A stretch of 64,000 nt of DNA from Terebella lapidaria (lineage: Eukaryota > Annelida > Polychaeta > Terebellida > Terebellidae). Shown here in pieces: positions 52,596 to 62,929 of the stretch. A model generated the notes under the pieces. The model did no database searches. It was not told the origin of the DNA and saw nothing but the letters and a program-made list of their open reading frames with translations. Location of the stretch: contig OX424558.1 of the NCBI GenBank assembly GCA_949152475.1, forward strand, positions 40,106,751-40,170,750. The letters are read 5' to 3'. The position numbers and the translations under genes are program-made. Position 1 is the stretch's first letter. Each line of letters starts with the position of its first letter.

Positions 52596-53760
52596 AGAGA
52601 CCCTAATAAAGGGGCCAGGATTTTCCAGTTCTGCAAAATAAAGAAATATGATGTTGTGTTTTTGCAGGAGTCTCATTCTAGCGATGTTGATGAGTTACGT
52701 CGCTGGGAAAAAGAAAGGGGTGGTAAAATTTTACGGTCTTTTGGTGTGCAGAATATTTGTGGTGTTGTCAAAACTTATTGACAAGTTTTTCAAGCGCAAT
52801 GTCACATCTCTTCACCATGATTTTGCTGGTCGTCCAGTGTACATCCATGTTTTGTACAACAAGTATAAATTTGTCAATGTATATTGCCCCAATGTTAGGA
52901 AATATAGGAAAAAATTTCCGTCTTCTCTTAGTGTTCATCTATATAGGAAAAAAATTCCGTCTTCTCTTAGTGTTCATCTATATAGGAAAAAATTTCCGTC
53001 TTCTCTTAGTGTTCATCTATATGGTAATGACAGTAATATTGTCGGTGGTGATTTTAATTTTGTCGAAGATCCTTTAAAGGACAAGTTTGGTGGAAAGGTA
53101 CAAAGAGGTTATGTTGGTAAAGTAGAAATGAACCAATTGTGTGATCAATATCGCATGGGGGATATATGTGTAGCTGCCAGCACGTTCACGCTATAACAGT
53201 GGTGTCACTACTATGTAGCCACCACGTCATAATGCTACATATATAGGCATTTATATCCAGACAAGTGTGAGTATTCTTGGGTTAAATATGACCAACGTGT
53301 GTCATGTCGTCTGGACACATTTTATATATCTCCTTTTTCACAGGTTCATTCTACTATAGGAACCTTTCAAGCCTCAAATCGCAGGACGGTGTCTGTTGGA
53401 ATCGCTAGTGATGTCACCGGCCGAGGAAAGTACTAACGGAAATGCAATACTTCCTTTGCTCCGGTCCGAGATAACTGAATATTGCTTGTAATTGAGATAA
53501 CTCCCCAGAATGATGGATCTAGTGTGAGGCGGACTGTAAAAATATTATTATTCGACATTACTCTCGTATTGCATATGAAGACAAACAGTCACTGGCTCTT
53601 ATTAAGGAACAAATCTCCGAGTATCACAATCTTCACTCTAGTTTCAGTCTTACTATAATGTATGATGAAAATCTTCAGGCTGAGTATGATGAAATACTCA
53701 ATAGGAGGGCTATTGAGTAATACAGTAACCATACCAACTTGTTTTCTATCACAATAAACG
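52596..53760 (+). pseudogene. Tx1-like LINE ORF2 endonuclease, continued
   Basis: Continues the frame started at 44,716. It reads DVVFLQESHS, then (after frameshifts) VNVYCPNV and IVGGDFNFVEDPLDK-like residues, the Tx1/L1 endonuclease core, and VKYDQRVSCRLDTFYIS at 53,270-53,330, the end of that domain. A linker-like segment (EYDEILNRRAIE) runs to a stop at 53,720. A small hairpin repeat interrupts it at 53,182-53,240, and a 39-bp triplication lies at 52,903-53,019. RT is absent here. Confidence 0.7.
52903..53019 (+). repeat. 39-bp triplication in the endonuclease remnant
   Basis: Three head-to-tail copies of a unit translating to YRKKFPSSLSVHL, nearly identical, each 39 bp, preserving frame. 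A recent duplication in a dead copy. Confidence 0.9.
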
Positions 53761-53879
53761 CAGTATTCATTAATTAGTATTGTCCAAAATATGTATGGAA
53801 TAGAATAAATATATTGCACCTTCATTTTATAGATGTAAATAGGCTTATTTCATTGCTTACCAAATTGATTCCAGACTTA

Positions 53880-54568
53880 TGCCACATACAAATATACTGA
53901 AATAGATTTGGTAAATATGGTTAATTTTTCTGATTGATAATATTTTTGTGGAATTTGGTGGTCGAATATTTCAACAAACTATTGGTATTCCCATGGGTAC
54001 AAACTGTGCACCATTATTGGCAGACCTGTTTTTATACTCATATGAATCAGATTTTACCCAACATTTACAACGGGGAGGTTCTAAGAAACTAACACGTAAT
54101 TTTAATTTTACTTTCCGATACATAGATGATGTATTGTCGCTAAATAATCCCAAGTTTGGTGATTGTTTGGATGTCATATATCCTAAGGAACATGAAATTA
54201 AGGATACTACAGACTCCGCTAATTTTTCCAACTATCTAGACCTGAGGTTGGAGATTGATAATGATTCTAACCTGTCAACTAGATTATATGACAAACGTGA
54301 TGATTCCATAGTCAATTTCCCTTTTCTAAGCAGCAACATTCCTATGTCACCGGCATATGGTGTGTTTGTTTCTCAACTTATACGCTATTCCAGAGCTAGT
54401 TGCAAATATGAGGACTTTGTCTATCGAAGTGCCCAGCTAGTCTCTAAACTGCTGCGACAAGGAAATGTTTTACCAAATTTTAAGAAATTCTATGGACATC
54501 ATCATGATCTGGTTGATAAATACAGCAAATCCATGTCTGCCATGCAACTAGATCTATTTTCATGTTAA
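53880..54568 (+). pseudogene. Penelope-like RT core and C-terminus
   Basis: Open from 53,948 to 54,568 (206 residues), starting FGGRIFQQTIGIPMGTNCAP, then the catalytic RYIDD (54,116-54,130), YLDLRLEID, TRLYDKRDD, SSNIPMSPAYGVFVSQLIRY and an RKFYG-like tail. The catalytic aspartates remain. The fingers and N-terminus are missing (compare 56,616-57,586), and no GIY-YIG domain follows, so this is a truncated copy. Assignment to PLE rests on the family resemblance and the GIY-YIG fragment nearby. Confidence 0.7.
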
Positions 54569-55335
54569 TTTTGGGGAATTCATGACGGGTGCCACTAGTG
54601 GGGCAGGAAATGCTCACTCTTTCCGGAACACCTGATTTCACCTCCTAATGGCCATTTTTGGGGGTTCATGAGTTTCCCTGTCATTTTTGTTTTCTCTCAC
54701 TTCGTATGCCATGACTTTCTGTCCCTGGACTATGAGATTAGATTACGGACCTTGTTTTGTTTGCTCGGAATACTTAATACTGGGTATTGATTCCTCGTCT
54801 ATTTTGATAAAGAGAGTATTATGTGGTTTAATTACCCCAATCCGAAATCTAGAATGTCGGATCTCACAGTACGCTGATATTCGACTCTTATCTTCACACC
54901 TGTTCGGTCCTTTTTTTAAATTTTCAGAATTGTATGGTTTGGCGTCTGGGGCCACAATGAATAAGGAGAAAAATCATGGGATATATCATAATCTTTACTC
55001 TAGTCTCAGTCTACTTTAGAGGTCTAATCCGGATCGACCGGCTGGGATTCCCAGGGTGACAGACGTAGAATCAATACCCAGTATTAAATATTCCGAGCGA
55101 ACAAAACAGGGTCCGTTATCCAATCTCATAGTCCGGGAACAGAAAGTCATATCAGGCATACGAAGTGGGAGAAAACAAAAATAACAGGGAGACTCATGAA
55201 CCCCAAAAAATTGCCATTAGGAGGTGAAATCAAGTCTTCCGGAAAGAGTGAGCATTTCCTGCTCCAATAGTGGCACCCGTCATGAATTCCCCAAAATTAA
55301 CATGAAAATAGATCTAGTTGCACGGCAGTCATGGA
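54531..55335. repeat. Inverted terminal repeat pair of the PLE copy
   Basis: 54,531-54,806 is repeated inverted at 55,067-55,335, roughly 90 percent identical. Each arm includes the RT tail end, gggtgccactagtggggcag (or its variant) and the part around actatgagattagattacgg. The 260-bp centre holds a piece of Tx1-like RT (ISQYAD, about 54,865). PLEs are known for terminal repeats in inverted as well as direct orientation. Confidence 0.75.
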
Positions 55336-55429
55336 TTCGGATATCAACATGATAGGTAAAGCTTACTGGTGAGATGTGCTCGAGTGCACCAAATCCGCTG
55401 ATTGTATTCCTCTCGCAGTCGAGTCGTGT

Positions 55430-55745
55430 ATGCAAAAGTAGAAATGTATACCGACAAACAGACAAATTCATATTCCAAGACCGAATCCATGGACGAATTT
55501 TACAAGATCAGTGTGAGTAGTCAAATCCGAGAGATACTAAGGTATCAAAGTCAAAGCCATGTGAATATATGGTCATACAACAAGACGTTCTTTGCTCACG
55601 CGTGTAAAAGTAGCAATGGATACCGACAAACAGACAAATTCATATTCCAAGACCGAATCCATGGACAAATTTTACAAGATCAGTGTGAGTAGTGAAATCC
55701 GAGTGATACTAAAGTATCAAAGTCAAAGCCATGTGAAAATCACAG
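55430..55745 (+). repeat. 172-bp tandem duplication
   Basis: Two copies (ccgacaaacagacaaattca at 55,451 and 55,623), over 90 percent identical, open in one frame without recognisable protein. Confidence 0.8.
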
Positions 55746-55865
55746 ACACCCAGCCAGCTGAGTGTGAGATCAGGTGCTCCGGAAGAGTGAGCAGCTCCTG
55801 CCCCGCATGCGACACCCGCTGTGATATCCACACTGGCATATTGAGACGGAAATATATGCACAAAA

Positions 55866-57586
55866 CTATAAGGATGGGATGATATCTTCCATCATATGTG
55901 TGACAGGCTTGGCGTAACCTTCAACCAGATCATAGTGAAGACCACAAAACTTCTGGAATGTCGACCTCAGCGTAGGCATTTGGTTTCCTTGTTTGAGCAA
56001 TTTCGTAGTCAGAACATGTGCTCTAACTATGAATTCCTGGTATGATGAACTTGCTCTAGCATAACGGATTAACTGGGACACGTAGACGCCATAGGCTGGT
56101 GATGCTGGGATATTACTTCTCAAAACAGGAGAGTTGATAATGGGAACATCAAAATCGTCACGTTTGTCATATAGGCCTGTATTCTGAAAGCTCACTCATA
56201 CTCATCCTCCACTCACACTCAAGTGAGGTATACTCAAGTAGGGCTCAAGGAGCACTGGAGTGTGAGTTTAAGGTCAACCTCGCTTTTCTGAGGTATTGCT
56301 CACACTCAGTTGGATTTATCCCTTTTGGTATTCACAGAGGTCACTCGAGTGTTACTCACTGGAGGGAAACTTTAGTGCAACAGATATGTTGAATTATTGT
56401 GGGTTTGGTGGTAAAAGTGTTAAAATTGGTACAATTCAGACCGAGTAGATGTATATTGATTTTAGCTATAATACAAAGCCAGGTTGACCGATTCCCGAAA
56501 TATCGCGGAAAATCTAAGATGACCACCGTCGGTCGATTAACCACAATATATTCATAGCGTCTTTTGCCATTCTTGTGCAAAAATGATTTTTGAATAATAT
56601 CCTTCAACCTCGCTTTCAGCTTAGTATGAGGGATAGTAGTGTACAGTATGGAAAAGTCATATGTTCGAATGCTGTTGACAGTGGAAAATGAATTAGATTT
56701 TTAAGGTTATGTATTAACTCTTTGGAGTTCTTCAATATCCACATTTGGTTTATACCATTTCTGGCATAAGCCATGTCACAGTATTTCTGGAGCCCTTCCT
56801 TCACTGCAGATAACAGTTCAGTTAGGAGTGATGAAAGGGGTTTAGTGGAACACACAGCAGAACCTGCATTATAACACTGTTTGTATGGACATTTGTGTAA
56901 TTTAGGTATCCAATATAAACTAGGAAGTTCCATTGCCCTCTGACTGATGTTGATATTATTAGACACCAGGACAGATTCATGGTTGTCCACCATTTCCCTT
57001 TTAGAACATAGTACAGGTGTATATGTTGGATTGCTGTATGTGCCAAAAATACCTAATTCATCAAGGAGGCATTGATAATAATATTTCTTGCAAACAAACA
57101 CAATGTTGTTAGATGCCTTGTCTGCTGCTATCATGACAAATTTCTCATGTAAACTTTGCAAATATTTATGAACATCAGGATCTCCCAGTACTGTTCTTGG
57201 GTTGTTATTCATTGATCCTTTCAGTTTTTGTATTATATTTCGGACACACGTCCGTACAGCCTTAAATTATTCTGACAGGGTTTCGGCCTGAGCCTCCTTA
57301 CGTCTAACCCACTTCCTTGTATAGTCTTCAACAGCATCCATGATCAATTTGAAAGTTGAATGGTTGGGCTTCCCGGTATTTAGGACCTTTTTTGTAATAG
57401 TTGTCTCAAAATATCATTCTCGACAATGTCCAAGTCACCTGTGACTATGTGCCCAACGGGACTATACAAGTGGGGTGATAAAGTACATGAACATGATGGT
57501 GGGTGGTTGGCCTTGAAATCATGCACATTGATATGTTTTAGTGCAGACCAAAGGTGCAGACTTGTGGTTGAATATCCTGGATGCAA
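55866..57586 (-). pseudogene. Penelope-like element, long degenerate copy
   Basis: Minus-strand order: 57,586-57,380 with VGHIVTGDLDIVENDILRQL; 57,212-56,616 with FVMIAADKASNNIVFVCKKY, SLYWIPKLHKCPYKQ and AVKEGLQKYCD; 56,607-56,480 a short KNGKRRYEY part; then, after unrelated sequence at 56,200-56,355 that replaces the RYIDD core, 56,195-55,866 with LYDKRDDF, SPAYGVYVSQLIRYARAS and the tail. It lacks the catalytic core and has frameshifts. A SINE sits just upstream at 57,613. Confidence 0.75.
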
Positions 57587-57612
57587 TTGGTCTGGTGTAA
57601 GTGTAGGAAATC

Positions 57613-58099
57613 TTTTTTTTTTTTTTTTTTTTTTTTATATTTAAATTAATTTAAATTAATAATTTTTTTAAGGGAACTTGCCTTACCACCACCCGACCAA
57701 CTTTGGTCCGCGATATTTGGTGGCGCGTCGCCGCGGTGCAGCGCCTGGCATATTTTTGGTTCCCGTGTATGTATGTAGTGTATGGACGGGATTTCCTGGT
57801 GTACTGCATTGATGGGTATTTGTAGCGCGGCCCATGACAGATCCGGGTACGCCTAGTGAACTGGGTTTCTGCCCCTTCACCACCGCCGATACACCGAGTG
57901 CAGCAGTCTACAATGTATCACCTGGTCACCATATTAGTGTCCGCTCCAGGCTGTCTGACTGAGAAGTGAGTGTAACCCTTGATCCGCTGAGTGAATTTTG
58001 ATCGCCGAGAGCGGGGCTCGAACCCGCCGACGACGAACATTGAATTCCCTTCAGCAGCGGGCGAACGACCTAGTGCGTTGCGCCACGGCCACTTCTTGT
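57613..58099 (-). mobile_element. tRNA-headed SINE
   Basis: 487 bp on the minus strand, flanked by AGTGTAGGAAATC at 57,600-57,612 and 58,100-58,112 (13-bp target duplication). The head has an A-box-like TGGCGCAACGC (58,075-58,085) and a B box GGTTCGAGCCC (58,014-58,024), about 50 bases apart as in tRNAs. A unique body follows, then an AT-rich stretch and a terminal A-run (57,613-57,636). It would be transcribed by RNA polymerase III and moved by a LINE. Confidence 0.85.
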
Positions 58100-58112
58100 A
58101 GTGTAGGAAATC

Positions 58113-58454
58113 AAAGGACTACCACGTTCTTTAAAATAAACGGATATATTCCATTTAACTTTTTTTTATTGTGGAGGATATTGCTGACGTTGATAACATC
58201 TATACCCTTTTTTCAAATTTAATTTTCAGAAAAGATTTTGGTTCCTGAGACTTTCCACGTATACACACAGGGTTAAATAACCTGTGTGATGCTATGTCTA
58301 ATATGATAGAATTCAATTGGTATTCAGTACAAATATTTCTTGATGTAGCTCTGTCCAAACACTCCCGATACAGTTGGTGGAGTACCGTAAGCGGAATAAC
58401 AAATAATTTGGTCCTTATATGATGTATACCAAGTGCAAATGATACATTATGTAT
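58113..58454. other. Unassigned, probably PLE 5' flank
   Basis: Continues the sequence interrupted by the SINE. No frame or repeat recognised. Confidence 0.35.
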
Positions 58455-58972
58455 TGCTGCGTTCCATTCATGTCGTTCAAATAGTGATCACGGGTTTCCC
58501 AGTAGTAAAAACCGTTTCATTCACGTTACGACTGGTGAATTCCCATTTGCACAAGTCGTGAAGTGGAGTCGGATTTTCAGACTCGATTTGCACGAGTATG
58601 AAAAACATGGCGGCAAGGGGAGGGATTTTGTAAGAAAGCAACATATAAAATGGAGAAACTTTGCTAGTTTTACCTATTATCATGCATTCATGTTTGAAAT
58701 GGTAAAATACTAAACATTGAAATGAAGATTTGACTTTTTCCATAAAATTATCAAAAATTTTTTTTTAAACTTTTTGATTATTTTTGGCCTGAGTTGGTTA
58801 AAAAATAATAGAATAATGAGTGTCACAATTACTTTCATTTACAAGGTCTCATTTTTAACCATCTATACTTGAAGGCAATTTGTATGTGTTTTGCCAATGG
58901 AACGCTTTGAACTCGTACTGCACCACTTCCCACTCGTGGTCACCATTTGTACGACTTGAATGGAACGCAGCA
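58455..58972. mobile_element. 518-bp TIR element
   Basis: TGCTGCGTTCCATTCA (58,455-58,470) is matched by its complement at 58,957-58,972; arm similarity extends about 60 bases inward (e.g. gtgatcacggg against a complement near 58,935). TAT on both sides (58,452-58,454; 58,973-58,975) is a possible 3-bp duplication. No coding region; non-autonomous. Confidence 0.7.
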
Positions 58973-59254
58973 TATATCTGGACGATTATAATGTCGGTGT
59001 CCATGGCTACGTTTTCATGGCTAACATGGAGATCTATAATCATCAATGGTACAATTCATGTGATACTATTCATAAAACTATGTCTCGGTTCATCATCCAT
59101 GGGTATACATGTACCTCTCTTAATGAAGGTTGCGTAGTCTTGATGATTTTTTACCTTTATGTTTACATCATTAATGAATAGGGGAGCGGCTCATTACAGT
59201 GCTTGGTTTGTTAATGTTATGCCCTGTTGAGGACCTGAGGCTCAAACCAAGGTT
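58973..59254. other. Unassigned
   Basis: Short open frames only; nothing recognised. Confidence 0.3.
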
Positions 59255-59640
59255 CAAATGTATGTATCAACATATTACCGCGTATAGCAAGATTCCGATG
59301 ACGACAATAAAAACCCAATATGAAACACTTTCAGAATAGAAACAAAGCCCGACCAAACTTTTATATCTGAAGCCACACTGGCGTCATCAGAAGCAGACAG
59401 TGTGTAAATATAGTTGTTTCTACTGTACACCAGATGGAATTAGTGCACAACTGCCCAACAACTTACTAAAACAATTTGGAAATCCGAAACGAACCTCATG
59501 AAATAGGTGTATGACAAGTACATGGGTGCCCAATTATAAGCCAAAAGGCTACCGAGTTGATGGTATTCTCGGGGACAGATTTAACCTCCGCCAGCAGTGA
59601 CACCGGCTCAATGGTAGAAATGTATGTATCAACCTCTTAG
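59255..59640 (-). repeat. Dispersed repeat, inverse copy of the window-edge family
   Basis: The complement of 59,515-59,635 matches 60-170, and the part around gttgtttctactgtacacca matches the complement of about 63,015-63,040 and 63,600. About 75-85 percent identical by eye. Confidence 0.6.
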
Positions 59641-59900
59641 ATCAAAACTGTTAATGTTTCGGAATTCACGACGGGTGCCCCACGTGGGGCAGGAAATGCT
59701 CACACTTTCCGAAACACCTGATTTCACCCCTCTATGTCCATATATGGGGTTCATGAAGTTCAGTAAATTTTTTTCGATTTTGCCACAAACCGGATTTTGA
59801 GATTGGATAATGGACTCGTTTTTTTCGCTCGGATATTGTTTATACTTGGGTTATGTCTCCATGTTTACCTTAAGTCTGTCTGGCTTGTGAAAGCTAGACT
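59641..59900 (+). repeat. PLE-associated conserved segment
   Basis: Contains gggtgccccacgtggggcag (59,674-59,693), here a perfect TGCCCCACGTGGGGCA palindrome, then gaaatgctcac and the ttgagattggataatggact block also found at 11,720 and 54,735. There is no RT tail before it. Confidence 0.55.
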
Positions 59901-61135
59901 CAAATTTCGGATCAAGACTGAGCGATTTAAAAGCAGTCGAGTTGCACACGCTTCGCTCAAGGCAGCTTACGTGAGTCAGGCTTGCTACAACTTGTACATG
60001 AACCTAGCATTTTGCTTGATTTTTTGTCTGTCAGTAGAGGATCTTATTATCTTATTCTGCTGATTGAAATTATGTCAGGGAAACAAAACTACAACGACCT
60101 CGGCAGAAATTCGCTTTCGGAATTTGTGGAAAGAACAAACAAAAATATCATCGAGAGCAAGAGAAATGGTGAACGAATGGTAACCATAAAAAATTAAGCC
60201 TGGGTACAGATAAAACAGTGTGATAAACAAGTCCATGACAAAAATATTTCCTTATTTTGCCTATAACGTGGCTCAACGTAATAGATAATGCACTGGTCGG
60301 TTGTACGATAATACTATCAGATCGAGGCGAAAATAATCAAATACTACTCACGATAACACCGTTTATACATCATATTTGACCCCTAGAAAAAAAAGTTATA
60401 TACAGTAAAATTAGGACCGGAGGTCTTGTTGGTTATCCGTCTAATTCAGAAAAATGATGATTCGGTCCAAGTTTGGCCAATATGAAACATTTCAAACAAT
60501 TAATTTCAAATGTGGTGTATACTCATTGAAAAGAGATTTCTAGTGATAAGTAGTTAGTATGCCGAATAAGACGAAAAATAATTTCGCCTTATCAGCTTTT
60601 CAATGCCATCAATATCGTGCATCCTCTCAATATACTCCGCCATGTTTACAGACAAGTTGTATATGTACACACTGAACCGGTTCACTTCGTTATGATATCT
60701 TAAAACATAGCTTGTATTGTATTTGCATGCATTAAACCTACCCTGACCAGGTTCAGATGTAGAGCTTACATGTAGCTTGAACCTCCACTTCATTTAAGCT
60801 TGACATCTGCAATCCAAAACCTTGGCTTAAGCTCAGCTTACTCCTTGTTAACCCTATCCCAGGTTTAAACCAGACGTCCGCAACCAGGCATCACCATCCT
60901 CTATTCAGTACATAACTCTGCTACCAGTTCGAGACGCAACCAGGCAACCATGGTGTGGTATTTCACACTTGTGCCTGATTGCATGTGGAACGATCCGATT
61001 TTGGCGTAAACATTGGTTGGCATAGCCTACCCAATCGCTCACAGATTTGCATCGTAACCATGGTAACCGACAATATTCTTACAGATATTATCTTTCGTGT
61101 CACAAATCACATTTTCACCCGTTTTGTGATGCCGC
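59901..61135. other. No recognised gene
   Basis: AT-rich sequence with frames shorter than 90 codons. A Leu/Val-rich frame at 59,797-60,063 and a minus-strand frame at 60,554-60,793 match nothing I know. Confidence 0.3.
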
Positions 61136-61495
61136 TTGAAAATTATGCTGGGTCCTCTGATGATGTTTTGTTCACAATCCTGTGAAATTCCTCATCCTAA
61201 AGGTGTCTGGATCGAGGAGGACTACCCGACAGAGATTGAACGTCGCCGTAAGATGATGTGGCCCTACCTAAGAGACGCCTACGGAGGAGATCCCGCAAAT
61301 TCCCAAGCCAGCCCCTCGGCTTTCATACGACTAGACAAGCTGTACATAAACAATCAACAGTTCACCCACGATATGCTCATAGTTCCACAATATATATGAT
61401 CGAGTGTTGGACCCACCACCAACGAGGTCCTCTAGTGATGTCAAGGTCTTCTTCCACGAGCCGAGCCCACTCTAACTTTCACAAGTGCTGATTCT
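61136..61495 (+). pseudogene. LINE ORF1 C-terminal fragment with possible NADAR-like start
   Basis: 61,170-61,399 encodes GVWIEEDYPTEIERRRKMMW and then LDKLYINNQQFTHDM, a pattern I know from the C-terminal domain of LINE ORF1 proteins. About 40 bases on, VKVFFHEPSPL and, after a one-base shift, SNFHKC resemble the opening of a NADAR/YbiA-type domain (VFF...SPLSNFHPC). The frame is broken and the domain is not complete. Confidence 0.45.
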
Positions 61496-62922
61496 AGAAT
61501 TATCTTGACCGATATCAGACCACTTTCCAATCTGAGCTTGCATGAAAGGGATGAAAGCAAAAGTCAACAAGGAACCACTTGTATTTATTCACATACCAAT
61601 CGATTCAGAGAAAATCAAGCGTTTACCGATGCGTTATACTCCACGCGGTGACACGATCTATTCTATAATAAGGGAGTAAATGACAGCTACGAATTGTTCA
61701 TTGAAAATTTTCAAACAGAACTGGATTCAATTGCCCCTCAAAAACTGACAAAAATTAATCACAATGCAATATCAATGAACCCTGACACCCACACTTCTCA
61801 AGTCCGAAAGAAAACGCCACAGGTAGGCAAACTATAGAAAAGCCGCCGGTTATCATAAGGACTCGCCAGGACTCCTATTCCTTTTGCGGATGACGCCACA
61901 CTATTCATAAAAGGTATTGATCTACAAACTATGAATTATCTGTGAACCCCTCCAAAACACTGAAAAATGCTCAGAATAATGCTGCATTATATGACCTCTT
62001 CATTGATGAAGTAAAATTAGAAAGAGTCCAAATGACGAAAGTTTTGGGTATATGAATTGATGCGCGCCTAAAACGGGGATATCATGCTGACCTTTGTAAG
62101 AAAAATAGAAATGAATGCATATATGCAATCAATATGTGCAATCATAGATTATCGGAAAACCACTTAAAAACCATCTACTATAGTTGAGTTCACCCACATT
62201 TGTTATATGGAATCCGGCTCTGGGGATATACCTATCAGAAACATCTTCAGCCGATAAAGGTGCTACAAAAAAATGCAATTAGAGCTATAACGAACGCTAT
62301 ATATACTGATCCCACTTCTCCGTTATTAAAAAAAAACTTCATTCATGTTCATTATATCATATACTTAAGTTTGAATGAGTATTTTAATATTCATGTATGA
62401 GTTTATCAACAATAATATACCAAATCCGATGCAAAACTTATATAAATTCCATTTTGAAACGCATGGTCATGATACTAGACACTGCCCTGATCCCTGTCCT
62501 CCAAAAGTAAACATGGACATAATGCGAAAAAGTATTTTGTACATAGGTCCCTGTTCATACTTAAAACTGAACAATAATATCAATTGAGCAAAATTCTAAG
62601 CTCATCTTTGAGACCAAACTGAAAGAGAGTATATTTTTTAACAAACACAAACACCAATTCCACATAAAAAAGATAATCCTCACAGATTTCATCTTTCACT
62701 ATTTCAGAGTAAATTTTATCCATATTTCTCGGTCTTGTGGATATAACATGACATAGTGACAGTGCGATTGGCTCAGGTGATTCTAGCCGCACGGCTACAG
62801 ATTATGTCTTTGGGATCACCTGGAATGTGCATTCTATATTCTAATACGAGTCAACTGATGGTATTGCTTGTATATGTATACATGTAATTGACACATCCGA
62901 ATAAAATACCTACCTACCTACC
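61496..62922 (+). pseudogene. LINE ORF2 remnant with 3' tail
   Basis: A linker-like segment (61,660-61,790), FADDATLF (about 61,885), then from 62,200 LYGIRLWGYTYQKHLQPIKV and RAITNAIYTDPTSPL, the post-RT region of CR1/Jockey-like LINEs. Several frameshifts, and the RT palm is mostly gone. The 3' end has AATAAA (62,900-62,905) followed by TACC repeats to 62,922, a microsatellite tail. Confidence 0.65.
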
Positions 62923-62929
62923 TCATGAC

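Noticed and set aside
57990-58100. tRNA gene on the minus strand
   Set aside because: A and B boxes are present but the head is followed by a SINE body and A-run and is flanked by target duplications, and the cloverleaf does not close.
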